DNA of 64,000 nucleotides from Ceratothoa steindachneri. Taxonomy: Eukaryota > Arthropoda > Malacostraca > Isopoda > Cymothoidae. The translations under genes and the position numbers were made by a program. How positions within the stretch are numbered: the first letter of the stretch is position 1; each line of letters starts with the position of its first letter. Below, in pieces: positions 33,546 through 45,109 of this stretch. The DNA lies in the NCBI GenBank assembly GCA_963969495.1, contig OZ018317.1, forward strand, positions 32,551,503-32,615,502, written 5' to 3'. The notes beneath the pieces were generated by a model that made no database searches, was not told the DNA's origin, and saw only the letters and a program-made list of their open reading frames with translations.

Positions 33546-34366
33546 AGCTCTCGAAGGAGTTTACTAGGGTATGACTTGCGTCTCTCGGCGGCATAGGACC
33601 GTCGAAATCAGCTTCGGATGCAGTGAGAGCTGTTGGCAACTGAGGGAAGCGCCGGGCTCGCGTATACAGGCGAATAATGCACTGTGCACGGCGTAGAGCG
33701 AGTGGCATCTCCCCAGCATCGACAAGTAGGCTCTCAATGGGGGAAGCGCGGAAGGCATCGGTGGCCAGGCGAAGGCCGGTGTGGTGGATCGAGTCCACCT
33801 TCCGCAATACACGCTAAGCTGCAGATGCATAAAACTCGCATCCATAGTCAAGCTTCGAACGAACAAAGGATCGATAAAAAGTAAGGCAGTAGCCCTATCA
33901 GCGCCCCAAGCGCTGAAAGTTACGGAAGGAGGAAGAATATTCATGGCAAGGGTACAAGAGACCCTAAGGCTGCGAATATGAGCATCCCAGGAGATGCGTA
34001 GGACAAATACAAGACTAAGGAAACGTTGCGATTAAACCACTTCCAGGCGTAACCCATTAAGAAACAGGTCTGTGTCAGGGTAGAGCCGTGGATGGCTTCA
34101 GAAGTGCACCACCTCAGCCCTAGCCAAGGAAAACCGAAACCTGTGCGCTTCTGCATAGCGAGAGACGCGGTTCAATGCCTGTTGGAGTCGACGCTCCAGA
34201 GTTGGAATCTGGGCCGCGCCAAAGGAGATCGAAAGGTAGTCCACGTAGAGCGTAGCGAGAACATCTCCCGGCAGCACTGAGGTGATGCCATTGATTCTCA
34301 GGGCGAAAAGTGTGATACTGAGGACACTTCCCTGCGGGACACCCTCTTCCTGCTCCAATGGGCCAC
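33546..34366 (-). pseudogene. LINE C1: reverse transcriptase (palm and thumb)
   Basis: Blocks on the minus strand: GVPQGSVLSITLFALRINGI (motif B region), TLYVDYLSISFGAAQ where the second Asp of YVDD is Tyr, RRLQQALNRVSRYAEAHRFR, then the thumb (SVTFSAWGADRATALLF, IHHTGLRLATDAFRASPIES). The open frame 34,604-34,098 crosses into C2's 3' untranslated sequence. Confidence 0.8.
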
Positions 34367-34439
34367 CACGCTCGGGCGTCGAGGGGAGGGCCCGGTGCAG
34401 GAACGTGCGACCTACAAATAAAATAACAACAACAAAACG

Positions 34440-35420
34440 GTTAGATAAGGTGGAGGAGGCCACCCTCATCCCAAAAGTCAAAAAGTACACAATTCTGTGT
34501 GCACGAATCAGTCCCAAGTACAAGGCAAAAGTGGTAGCGACCAGGATCATCCCAGTACCGGGACCAGTAACGTGCGCAAAGATCACACAGATTGGAACAT
34601 CCAATGAGAATGTGCCGAAAAGGGGGACAAATCAGTCGTCACAATAAGGCGCAGGCGAGCGCTCCATCAAATGGCAGCGAGTCCCGGGAGTGTGACCAAT
34701 TCGGAGACGACAGAAAGGAGCCTGAAGCCGTCGCTGCATTGGGGAGTAGGCCCATGGGAACATTCGCAGCGCAATGGTACGTAACTTTAAGTTCCCCTGG
34801 ACCGTCGCCAATCTTCTTTGACAAGCAGCACGGAGAGTTGCCTGTATTCCTGCCATGTAATCGGTGTGACGAAGAGGCAAACGCTGGTCTGGTCGCCAAG
34901 TCCTCGCTGACTCTTTGGCATGCTCATTCCCCGCAATTCCTACATGTCCAGGAACCCAGAAGATAATCTGGAAATCCTACCGGCTCGCCAAAACCGTGGT
35001 GTCACGGATATGGCGAACCAGGGGATGCGGAGATTCTAATGCCCCAAGAGCGCTTTGTGAGTCGCTATAAATCACAATCCGGTCTCTGAACCTGGCACGT
35101 CGCGTTATCTCCCGCACCGACCGGGGCATTGCAAGCAGATCTGCCGTGAAGACCGACGAAGCGCCTGGCAGAGCCCCGCTGACTTCAAACAGAGGGGATA
35201 CGGCGTGGAAACAGACCCTCCTCTTCGGAATTGGAGCAATCCGTATACACTGGCATGGTTTCAGCGGGACATGAAGTGTGCCCCACAAAGGCCGAACGCT
35301 ATACTCCCGGCGCTGTACAAGCTTTGGGAGCAGAGGCTTGGTGAGAAATCGTCAAAGGTGGTACCCTCCAGAGTTGCGTCTTAGTTAGAACCAGTGGCCT
35401 CACCGACCCGAGAGCTATAT
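34440..35420 (-). pseudogene. LINE C2: ORF2 C-terminus and RNase H
   Basis: The C-terminus at 34,880-34,632 contains QAPFCRLRIGHTPGTRCHLM and ERSPAPYCDD, and is then frameshifted. RNase H at 35,288-34,977 contains YSDSQSALGALESPHPLVRH (one short in-frame deletion relative to copy G, which has an extra LSALGA-type unit). The YTDG start is changed (QCIRIAPIPKR frame). Confidence 0.75.
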
Positions 35421-36250
35421 CTAGCTCTCGAAGAATTTTCCTGGCACTAAATACAAAGGGTTTAGGGTATGACTGGCGTCTCTCGGTGGCATAGGCACGG
35501 TCGAGATCAGCTGCGAATGCTTTAAGAGCTGTTGGTGACTGAGGTAGGCGCCGGTCAGAGTGGACCGTGGATGGCGGCAGAAATGCACCACCTTAGTCTT
35601 GCCCAAAGAAAACCGAAACCTGTGCGCTTCGGCATAGCTAGAGACGCGGTCCAATGCCTGTTGGAGTCGATGCTCCAGAGTTGGCATCTGGGCCGCACTA
35701 AAGGAGATCGAAAGGTAGTCCACGGAGAGCGTAGCGAGAACATCTCCCGGCAGCACCTAGGTGATGCCGTTGATGCTCATGGCGAAGAGTGTGACACTGA
35801 GGACACTTCTCTGCGGGACACCCTCTTCCTGCTCCATTGGGCCGGAGAGGGCTCCCCTCACCCGTACCCATAATCGAGAGTCTCGCAAAAATTCAGATAT
35901 AAAGTTTGGGAGGCCCCCATCGTGTGGAGTCTTCATGATACCATATGCGGTATCATAAGCCTTATCCAGATCGAAAAATACCGTGGCGTAGTGCTGTCTA
36001 CGAAGGAAGGCCTCGCAGACGGCATATTCCAGTCGGAGAGAGCATCCGACGTGGAGTGGAACTTGAGGAAGTCGCAATGCGCAGAACACAGATGGCCTCC
36101 GCTGTCCACAAAAAATGGGCTATCTAACATTTACCAATTTCTCCATCAACCAGCGCACGCAGGAGATTAGAGAGATTGGGCGGAAACCGGCAGGGGTATA
36201 GTGATCTCTCCCCGGTTTGTGAAAAGCGATTCGCCAGGAATCTGGGAGGA
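35421..36250 (-). pseudogene. LINE C2: reverse transcriptase with thumb deletion
   Basis: Fingers: the frame at 36,130-35,757 has YATVFFDLDKAYDTA (motif A), GVPQRSVLSVTLFAMSINGI. The palm at 35,756 on has LATLSVDYLSISFSAAQMPT, i.e. YVDD changed to SVDY. After HFCRHPRSTLTGA the sequence skips about 480 bp of thumb present in copy G and resumes at SHQQLLKHSQLISTV, keeping one open frame across the deletion. Confidence 0.8.
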
Positions 36251-36856
36251 CACCTTCTACCCAGATCCTGTTGAACAAATCTAACAGAAAGGCCATGCCT
36301 CGCTCACCCAGGTGTCAAACATAGCGTACGTGACATCGTCCGGACCATGGGGGGGGGGAGGTGTTTGAGCACGAAGCGAGAGCGGAGCACAAATCACTTA
36401 GAGTGAACCTATCGTTGAAAGGGTTCTCCGGATCTGGAGGTAAAGTCAGTCGGTGGCCTTCCGCGACATCACGACGCGCATTGAATGCTGGCGGAGCAGC
36501 ATCCTGGCTAGAGAACGCGGAGAAAGCAGGCGTGAAAGATTCCGCCACGAACGCGGGATCCGAGATTGCGGTCTCATTCTCCTGGAGAGGGGTATTACGA
36601 GAACTTACCCCAAATCTTTCGACTCACTTCCACATATCTACTAGAGAGGTCTTTACCTTTAAGTGAAAACAAGTATCCCTACCAAGAAGAGCAGCAGGCG
36701 TGCTTCGAAATATCCCGGAACCTAGACCTAGCCCGACGAAATTCAGGGACAATGAAATCGTTCGGGCGGCGCTTATAGTGCATGTAGACATAACGCTTCT
36801 GTTTGAGGACGGTTTCACATCTGGCTGACCACCAGGGGAGCGGTCGGCGTGCAAAA

Positions 36857-38240
36857 CGTACCCTCGCTCCCATCGTTGGGAGTTTCCATGATACCGTATC
36901 GCTATGCGGTATCATAGGCCTTCTTCAGATCGAAAAACACCATGGCGTAGTGGCGTCTAAGAAGGAAGGCCTCGCAGACGGCATTTTACGATCGGAGCAG
37001 AGCATCCGACGTGGAGTGGAACTTGCGGAAGCCACACTGTACAGAACACAGATGGCCTCCTCTTTCCAGGAAAAAGGCTTATCCAACATTTACCAATTTC
37101 TCCATCAACTTGCACACACAGGAAGTTAAAGATTGAGATGAAACAGGCCGGGCTAGAGTGATCTCTCCCCAGTGGGCGAAAAACGAGCACAGTAGTGATT
37201 CGCCAGGAACCTGGGAGGAGACCATCTACCCAGATCCTGTCGCGCGGTGTCCACACAGGAAGCAAGAGCGGAACGCAACTCACTCAGAGTAAATCTGTCG
37301 TTGAAAAGTTTTCCGCCTCTGGAAGTAAAATCCAGTCGGCGGCCTTGTGTGACATCACGACGCGCAGTGAATGCTGGAGGAGCAGTATCCCGGCTAGATA
37401 ATGTGGAGAAAGCGGTCGTGAAGGATTCCGCCACGGACGATGGGTCCGAGATTGCGGTCCCATTATCCAGGAGAACGGGAGGGGAGTCCTGCGATAACGT
37501 GCCCCGAATACTTGTTGACTTGCTTTCACACCTCTGCTAGAGGGGTCTTTCCTGTTAAGTGAAGACACGTATGCCCGTCAAGAAGAGCGGCGGGCGTGCT
37601 TCAAAATATCCCGGAATCTAGTCCTAGCCCGACAAAATTCACCGATTGTGAAGTCGTTTGGGCGGCACTTATAGCGCCAGGATAGGTCGGCGTTCATAAA
37701 GACCAGGCGTTTCAGTAATAGTAGTTAGGCCCACGGAGATGAGGTTGCCGGGGAACTCAACGGCCTCATCAACCGACTTAAACTCCTTTACTGAGACAGA
37801 GAAATCAGTTATTTCCTGAAATGCTGACCACCGCGCTCGCGCCAAGCACCACCTGGACGGGTTCTAGGGCGGCAGGGGCCCAGAAAATGATATTTGAATG
37901 GGAAAGTGGTAACTACCATGGAGGTCATCGACCATCCACTACCCCAAATCAGGTAATGATGCGTAAACTCATTCACATTTAGGACACATATCTATAGCTC
38001 GGCCAGGACCTGACCGCTGGGATTGATTGAGTAGTCTTCCCAGAGGGGGTGGTTTCCGTTCAAGTTCCCGAGCAAGAGAAAGGGTATCGGCAACCGTGCC
38101 ACGACGCGGCGGAAGTCCCCCACCTCGAAGTCGGCTGACGGTGGAATGTACGCGAAAATAAGAGTATACCTCCTATCCACGTGTAGCTGCACTAAGAGGG
38201 TTGGAAAGAGGCGCAGTGGAACATGATAAAAGTGAAAGTG
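36857..38240 (-). mobile_element. LINE piece C3: RT fingers, linker and endonuclease
   Basis: Starts inside the RT (MGARVRFARRPLP-side junction at 36,857). 37,434-37,153 gives TARRDVTQGRRLDFTSRGGK, then RFTLSELRSALASC (linker). 38,250-37,992 gives the endonuclease with YTLIFAYIPPSADFEVGDFR and PFLLLGNLNGNHPLWED, where the GDFNxHH block is changed to GNLNGNHP. Because 36,857-37,560 duplicates the RT/linker of C2, C3 is a second copy or an internal duplication. Confidence 0.8.
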
Positions 38241-39270
38241 TAACGCGGAAAAGAAAATATAATAATGCAAGAGGTTTTTTAAATTTAAAAGTCCCTTCTG
38301 GCGGTCGAAAGAAAGGGTAGAGCTATCGACCCAGCCCAAACAAGATCTTTTTTTACCATACCCCCCCATCTGGTTACTCCCCACAAGGGCAAACGTAGCC
38401 GTAATCACCCGTGCCGGACCCCGACAGAAAAATAACAGGGGGATTCAGCCAAGTACCAACCAGATGGCTAGGGAGAGGGGGGGGGGGAACTCTCACCAAA
38501 CAACGGGGTCCAAATACCATCATGGGTGTGTGTGCGTGCTTTATACCCCCTCCCCCTCCCCCTCGTACGCCTTGTAATCTTAGGTTCCCCGCTAACACTT
38601 CGCCTTCACCCCGATTCGTTCCCTCCCCAGGAAAACCGCCCTTCCAGTATGGGCACAGTGCCCGGTAGGCAGACGCCTCTTGGCCCGATCGGTGGCGGCC
38701 TCGGATCATCGAATCTGCGATGCTTATCTGCGCGAGGCGGCGAGAGAGGCTGCAACGGGCGGAAGATGCCGTCCAATCACCGACACACACGCACATAAAG
38801 GAATCCAAAACGGCAGAAATAAACACACGAACTTGCCAAACAATTACACACACAAAGGACAAATAAAAATACACACAACTTTACAATCGACAAATTCTTA
38901 TACGCGTTGCACCGATAATCTTAATTAATTTTAGCTAATTGGAGCGGCGCTCCTTGTCAAAGAAGGCCCGGGATAGCCGGGTGATAAAAGGCGATAAACG
39001 CGGGAATGAATCTCGGTGACGGGCGGGCGCGGGTCAGCGCGTGGCGCCCATAAGCTAATGGACCAGAAGATACCCGCGCCCACTGAGGAAGAAACTAGGA
39101 TGAACAAACGTGGTCACCCAGGTGCTTACTTTTGGGGAGGGATAAAAAAAAAAAGAGTGGAATCCAAGGCAGATTTTTTTCACTCCAATTTAGAGGGCAA
39201 TAGCAAGGCAGTATCACGCAAAGGGTAAAAAGGAGAGATCTGTAAATAAAGTAATGACGAGAGACGAAGT
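38240..39270. other. No gene supported
   Basis: Contains G- and C-runs and a 166-codon minus frame (38,374-38,874) rich in Gly/Pro with CPYWKGGFPGEG but no domain I recognise. AT-poor compared with neighbours. Confidence 0.4.
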
Positions 39271-39272
39271 GA

Positions 39273-39900
39273 TTTTTTTAAAGAGCTCATCTGGCGACAG
39301 CCTACTAGGGCAAAAGTCACCGTAATCACACAACAGTCTACTACTAGGCAAAATTAAAAAAACAAATAACCATGTAAATAACAAAGATAAAAAGAAAAGG
39401 CTAAGACACAAGCTAAAAAAAGGATTAACAACAACAAATAAAACAAGATAAGGCAACAAGGAAGCGTGCTCCGGCGTCGGGGGTAGGCCCGTCTCCCCCG
39501 GCGCAGGAACATGCGACCTACAACAAAGAGTCAAATAAAATGGAGGAGGCCAGCGGATAGTCCGCATGTCCGTGTACACGAACCCGTCCCGAATACAAGG
39601 ACAAGCGGTGATGACCTCTCTTACCCGGTAGCGAGACAGGTAACGTGCGCGAAGATCACCCAAACTGGGGAATAACGCAGTCTTCACAGTAGGGCGCAGG
39701 AGAGCGCTCCATTAAATGGCGGTGCGTCCGATTCGGAGACTACAGAAAGCGATATGAAGCCGCTGAGGAATAATTGGGATGGAGTGGGTGAGTTATATCC
39801 ACGGGAACAGTTGCGGCTCAATGGCGCGTAATCTAGGTTCCCGTTGGTTGTCTCCCAACTTCTTTGCCCGAAGGGTTGACCCGATTCCTGCTATATAGTC
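39273..39900 (-). mobile_element. LINE 3'-end fragment (same family)
   Basis: T7 at 39,273 is followed by GAGCTCATCTGGCGACAGCC and the family 3' tail, then degenerate C-terminal coding (equivalents of GDLRARYLSRYR at ~39,660-39,620). A central part is missing (39,560-39,570). It ends near 39,900, joining a short sequence also found at 58,590-58,660. Confidence 0.75.
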
Positions 39901-39914
39901 TGGATGCTTTGGGA

Positions 39915-39985
39915 AATGTAGGGCATAGTCCCCACAGGATCAGAAACGTCCAGAATGTTATCATTTACAGATGCTTGGCCTGTGG
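39915..39985 (-). repeat. Short dispersed coding-like repeat, copy 1
   Basis: The minus strand reads TGQASVNDNILDVSDPVG. The same frame at 58,660-58,600 reads QGQGCVNDNIVEFSDPMETT. DNA differs mostly where residues differ conservatively (I-L/V, D/E), as expected for a shared protein-coding source. The source is unknown. Confidence 0.5.
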
Positions 39986-39989
39986 ATGT

Positions 39990-41640
39990 ATCATCAGCTG
40001 AGGTTTTAATGCAAACAGGCTACAAGCAACAGTCAAACATTGACACTCTTTGGAGGCAACGCAAGAGCGGACCGACTGCGTTGCTGATATTACAGAAAGA
40101 AAGATAACAAAGACCCAGGAACTACTTAAGATTAGTCCGATATTTAGGTGGAAAATACACTTCCAAGAAGTTGAATTGAAAGAAAAAAAATGCTTGTCCA
40201 TGAAAATACCACCATGCTAAACCATACCCATGACTAAAAAAGAAAAGAAAAGTGGAGTCTGAAAAAGAGTACATAAAAAGACGCCGCCCCTAACCAGCAA
40301 CATGATCACCATCGTTAAACCTTTTTATGTTTCTAAATTTCTAAGTTGTTAGAAGTGTCTAAAGTGAGGCACACGCACAGCTTAAAGGTGACCGCATACG
40401 ACGATGTATATCCGGGCTCACTCACGTACATGCCCACACAGCCACTAAAGTGAAACGAAAGACAATGATGCGTTTTATCATCCACGTAACATCAGTTTGA
40501 TTTCATTAACGCAAATGCTCGACTTCTTCACGGGAAATTAAAAGGCAACAACGCAGCTGCGACAGACAGGAGCACCCAACCCGCAGCCACGTGCGAGGCT
40601 ATATCACTGACAAGCTCAGCGGGAGCGTAATGCACCTTGACTAAAGGGGGCAATCCCTTGGGGACCTCGTATGGGCACGAGTTACCAGAGCTACCCTGTT
40701 ATATTCCGGAGCGTGTAAGGTACCCACCACCGTGACTGGTATATAGCACCGCCGGGGGAGATGGCTACTTAAGAGCAAACCAATAAATACGCTCACGAGT
40801 CACGCTCCTAATCTTTGGGTTCATCCCATTTTTTCATACCCAAATCTACTAATTAAATAATGATTAAAGAGGGTCCGAGGGGCAAGAAGAGCTGGGGTAT
40901 GATAATGGGTGGTCGCGGCATAAGGAGACAAAACCGCGTCACCTGACTTCAAATGCTCGTTTCATTTACATTGCCCCCCCCCCCCCCCACCTAATTTCGG
41001 AGTGGCAAACCAATTACGCCCCACAAAGGTTAAATTACAATGATACCCTACCTTCCCCTCCCCCCCGAGAGGCTATCCTCAGGTGGAAACTAGAATAAAT
41101 ATAAAACCCTTGATAAATTGGTTCTCTTAATAATATGGCAGCATCAGACGGAACGAGAGAAAATTGATGTCATTCGGCCGTATTTGGTGGCATAAATGAC
41201 AACTCCGCGCTCATAAACTTGGGTAGGAGCACTTCAAGGCGATACATGGGGAGTTGGGGGCGGGATGAAAGAGCTAACAGCGCGTGGAATGAAGAGATAA
41301 GCGAAAAAAATAAACTTAAAGAAGTGAAGAAAAGAAAATGATGGGAGAACTTTCCTTACGCATTTGACTGGACACTACGCAAACACAGTTGGGAGTTTCA
41401 AGAGGAAAAATTGGAAACACCCAATTATGGGATGAAAACCCACGACCCCACCCGGTGATCCCTTATTACTAACAAATAATTCACCCTCGACCAAACTTAC
41501 TCGATGCCAAGTTAACCAATGGTGATTAAATGCTTATTAGAGTCACAAGGATGGGAGCACATCGAAAGACATCGCTTTCCACATACAGGAGGTAAGGTGT
41601 CGGAAGCCATAATGTACAGCTTTAGGAAAAACGGCACATA
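39990..41640. other. No gene supported
   Basis: Includes a C17 run at ~40,973. A TATA-like GGTATATAGC (40,738) followed by CAATAAATA (40,781) might be part of a solo LTR, but ends and duplications were not found. No coding. Confidence 0.35.
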
Positions 41641-41641
41641 G

Positions 41642-41765
41642 TATTTTTTTTTTTAAGCGCCCATCTGGCGACTGACAACAAGGGCTTAAGTCGCCGTAAA
41701 AATCAACAACAAAAACAAAACAAAACAAGAAATGAAACAATAGCAAGGAGGCACGCTCTGGCGCC
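41642..41765 (-). mobile_element. LINE 3'-tail fragment
   Basis: T11 at 41,644 followed by AAGCGCCCATCTGGCGACTG, AGGGCTTAAGTCGCCGTAA and an AAACAAAAC-rich stretch, as in the other family 3' tails. Coding sequence is not recognisable beyond it. Confidence 0.7.
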
Positions 41766-42204
41766 TCCCCTCCCCCGAGTAGAGATGAAGTCTCTCCCCT
41801 ACCCGCCTTTGCGAACACGAAAAAGAGAGTTGAATGTGCTGAGGAAGGGGAAACAACCAGGATTCTTTCTCCCCCTCGAATTAAAAAGGAAGCGCAATAG
41901 CAACGAAGCCGGCTCACGCACGTTTGTAAGGAGTTCTGGAAAAAGGGGGAAACTAAGGGCCCGGGTGGGGCAAGCTCCGAGTGCTGGGGTAAGGAGGGCA
42001 CATAATCCTCCAGAAATCAGCCGCACAAGGTTGGCTATGCAACACATGGCATCTCCTTGTTGCTGCGTAAAAGGATAGATCAGGAAAATATGGAGAAGGG
42101 GAGGGGGGGGGGCTAAAAGAAAAAAGTGGGAAGATTCCCTCCCATACCCCCTTTTAGGGCCCTTATCAGTAGAGTGCTTGTAGGGAAATAGACGCCGAAA
42201 TTAC

Positions 42205-43060
42205 TCTAGCCTATTTTAGGTCATTTTTGTCTAGCCTATTTTTACGTCATTTTTTTAGTCTAGCCTATGTTTAGGTCCGTTTTTAGTCTAGCCTATTTTT
42301 AGGTGATTTTGTTTAACCTATTTTAGGTCATTTTTAGTCTAGCCTATTTTAGATCATTTTTAGTCTAGTGTATGTTTAGGTCATTTTTAGTCTAGCGTAT
42401 GTTTAGGTCATTTTTAGTCTAGCCTATGTTTATGTCAGTTTTATTCTTGCCTATTTTTAGGTCATTTTTAGTCTAGCCTATGTTTAGGTTATTTTTAGTC
42501 TAGCCTATTTAAGGTCCTTTTTTAGTCTAGCCTATTTAAAGTCATTTTTAGTCTAGCCTAAGTTTACCTCATTTTTAGTCTAGCCTATGTTTAGGCCATT
42601 TTTAGTCTACCTTATGTTTAGGTCAGTTTTAGTTTGCCCTATGTTTAGGTCATTTTTAGTCTAGCCTATGTTTAGGTCATTTTTAGTCTAGCCTATGTTT
42701 AGGTCATTTTTAGTCTAGCCTATGTTAGGTCGGTTTTCGTCTAGCCTATTTTTAGCCTATGTTTAGGTAATTTTTAGTCTAGCCTATGTTTAGGACACTT
42801 TTAGTCTAGCTTATGTTTAGGTCATTTTTAGTCTAGCCTATGTTTAGGTCATTTTTAGTCTAGCGTATGTTTAGGTCATTTTTAGTCTGGCCTATTTTTA
42901 GGTCGTTTTTGTCTATCCTATGTTTAGGTTATTTTGTCTAACCTACGTTTAGGTTATTTTGTCTAACCCATGTTTAGGTTATTTTGTCTAACCTATGTTT
43001 AGGTTATTTTGTCTAGCCTATTTTGAGGCTATTTTTATCTAGCCTAATTGTTCGGCCATT
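42205..43060. repeat. 27-bp minisatellite (about 32 copies)
   Basis: The unit is about TTTAGGTCATTTTTAGTC plus TAGCCTATG. Central copies are the most uniform; the edges are shorter variants (22-25 bp at 42,930-43,010). Several copies are identical, so the array is younger than the 39-bp satellite. Confidence 0.95.
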
Positions 43061-43124
43061 TTAGAATTAAAAAAAACAAAAAAACTACAAAGACCCCTTC
43101 AACGGTCCGAGAATTTCCCCCCCC

Positions 43125-43330
43125 CCCCACCAGTTGAAAGACTATATAAAGTGGAAGTCAACCTCCGGCCAAAACAATGCGAATCGGGTGTGCACGAATG
43201 TGTCCCGAGTCCAAGGGACAAGGGGTAGCGACATCGTTCGTCCCGGTACCGGGGGTGAGGGTGCACGCGAGAAGACCTCCCACACTGGGGCATTCGATAA
43301 GAATGTAAAGGTGACACCAAGAGAGTGGGG
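43125..43330 (-). mobile_element. LINE ORF2 C-terminal fragment (same family)
   Basis: The DNA GTGTGCACGAATGTGTCCCG, AGTCCAAGGGACAAGGGGTAG, CATTCGATAAGAATGT matches the C-terminus of copies B-G (their GTACAAGGGACAGGCGGTAG and CATTCGACAAGAATGTGCCG). No tail and no upstream domain. Confidence 0.75.
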
Positions 43331-43359
43331 TGCCTTCCCACCCACCCCGGTATCGGCCA

Positions 43360-43510
43360 GGAATGACCAGACGAAAGGTCGGCGACAAGCCTACGAAAGT
43401 AGCGGTTAGTGGGAAAAGTGAAGTGTAAAGTTTCGAAAAAAGGGATAAAATAAAAATATCTAGAATGAATAAAGCTCAGGTAGTCACAATCTAGTTTGGG
43501 ACTGTATGGG
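43360..43510. repeat. Dispersed repeat shared with 59,180-59,335
   Basis: Both places carry AC(G)AAAG-TGGTCGGCGAC, then a diverged middle, then ATCTAGAA-AATAAAGC and TGGTAGT--CAATCTAGTTTG. The role is unknown; it may be part of the CR1-like LINE that follows at 43,590. Confidence 0.55.
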
Positions 43511-43804
43511 GCACTGGGGCCGGAAGGGTGTGTTACTTCTTCACGTACCAGATGCAAGTCTACAAGGGGCAGGGACGCATTGAAGATCATCTATATGTGG
43601 GTTGCAGCCACCTTTTCCATGACCTCCCGCAGGACTCTTGAGAAGAAACCGTCAGGCCCAGGCGATTTGTACAGGGTTTGTGCCTCCGGGGTGTTGCAAA
43701 CTCACCCTTGTCCTCCAAATTTACTCTAGTTCTTTCGTCTCACCTTCAAATCTCACGCTCGCTCTCAGTATCTCGCTGTTATTTTCTCTTGTAAAAAACA
43801 AGAG

Positions 43805-44105
43805 TAATCCTTAAGGACGTTGGCAATGTTAAGGTCCGGAATCCCCTACCACGCTATTCGGTCCTTAAGCGGGCAATGTTAAAATCCGGAATCCCCTACC
43901 AAGCTACTCGGTCTTTAAGCGGGCAATGTTAAAATCCGGAATCCACTACCGCGATACTGCCGTCCTTAATCAGAATCCCCTACCACGGTACTGCCGTCCT
44001 GTCCTTAATCGGAATTCCCTACCACGCTACTAGGGTCTCTAACCGGGCAATGCCAATGTCCGGAATCTTCTACCACGCTACTACCCTCCTTAATCGGACG
44101 GACAC
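43805..44105. repeat. ~50-bp tandem repeat within the LINE remnant
   Basis: GGGCAATGTTAAAATCCGGA plus ATCCCCTACC and CTACTCGGTC-TTAAGC, about 6 copies. Two central units are exactly 50 bp apart (43,871 and 43,921); later ones are shortened. Confidence 0.9.
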
Positions 44106-44197
44106 GCTACCTTAAAAGGTTTTCGGCTGTTCACGCGCGAGAACTCATTGGAGTTCTCTTTGCATAGATACATCACACAAACTTCCACGTCACGCTT

Positions 44198-44258
44198 GGT
44201 AATGCCGCAAGATAAAAGGACTTTAGGACGTAAAGTCCTTTTATCTTGCGGCATTACC
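44198..44258. repeat. Perfect 28-bp hairpin with 5-nt loop
   Basis: The left arm 44,198-44,225 starts GGTAATGCCGCAAGATAAAA and is matched without mismatch by 44,231-44,258. The loop is GGACG. Confidence 0.97.
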
Positions 44259-45109
44259 TAAACGACATATCTAGGTCCTGTTCTTTGTGTCTCACTTTCC
44301 CCTTCATGATGGGAGTCGCGCTTTCCCGACGAAACCACTTGGGACTAAAGGGTCGTGGCTTTCAGTTTTTACGGGCGCGTGTACTTAGCTTGATGAGCCA
44401 TGAACTGTTGCTTGAACTGGAGCCAACAGGTAGTGCCACAGTCACCGTTTGGAGGGATCAACTCTGTGAGTAGTGGTACGAACCCGCTAAAGTCTAGCTT
44501 TCTGTCGCCGACATTGTGCTCTTCCAAGGATGGATTCATTTGGGCAAACCTATCGATATTGTAGACAGTAACTCGTAAACCCTCCTCTACAGACAGATTC
44601 GAGACGAGGTTGCAGTCGGTATGAAGACTAAATCGAAATATCTCTTCTTTGTTCCTATGGGCCATGAGCCGACAAGACGTTTTCGTTGGCCACGTCCACG
44701 AGCCGCCCCACTTCGATCGTTCTAGTTAACGTCACATTTGAAGTCACCCGATATGAGAGATCGTCAAATAAACCGGACACTTTGGCCTACAGATCTTTGT
44801 CCATCTCTGCTCTCTGATACAGCGGTCGGTATACCAACACCTAGATCCATTCCTCATAGCTTCGTGTCCTAGAACGGTCCTACACATTCAGTCAGGGAGT
44901 ATCCTGTACGTGTTGCCCCCTCCCCCGTGGCCTGTAGAACATCACGTAGCCACGGATGCAGAATTCACCAGCAAAGTCCCCCGTTATCAATTTGTTATTA
45001 GCCAAGTCCCTACCCGATATCATTGGACTAATGCCCCAACGCGACTTCAAGATTAATTCATCTGCCATGTGAAGTGGCTTGCGGATGATGTTTTCCGGAT
45101 TATCCATTC

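Larger units (their letters stand above)
32385..34366 (-). mobile_element. LINE copy C1 (same family as B, E, F, G)
   Basis: The 3' tail at 32,385-32,611 (CATCTGGCGAATGCTCC, AAGTCGCCGTAC, CTTAGTACTAGGCTAC) is followed by the ORF2 C-terminus (stop at 32,612), RNase H and RT. It breaks off in the RT after GCTCCAATGGGCCACCACG. There C2's 3' untranslated sequence begins without a poly(A) tract, so the junction is not a simple new insertion. Confidence 0.85.
34367..36856 (-). mobile_element. LINE copy C2
   Basis: Begins at the left within the 3' untranslated region (GTGCAGGAACGTGCGACCTAC at ~34,393) and runs through C-terminus, RNase H, RT, linker and pre-RT sequence. At ~36,856 the sequence jumps back to the RT fingers, which marks the start of C3. 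Confidence 0.8.

Noticed and set aside
38374..38874. 166-codon minus-strand ORF with Cys/Gly-rich part
   Set aside because: Gly/Pro content comes from G/C runs; the CPYW stretch does not form a recognisable finger.
40400..40830. Solo LTR (TATA-like and AATAAA-like signals)
   Set aside because: No TG...CA ends, no 5-bp duplication and no second copy in the window.
41543..42001. 152-codon minus-strand ORF
   Set aside because: It overlaps a LINE 3' tail and low-complexity A/T runs; no domain.
42205..43060. CRISPR array or regulatory operator array
   Set aside because: The 27-bp units abut without spacers, so it is a minisatellite.
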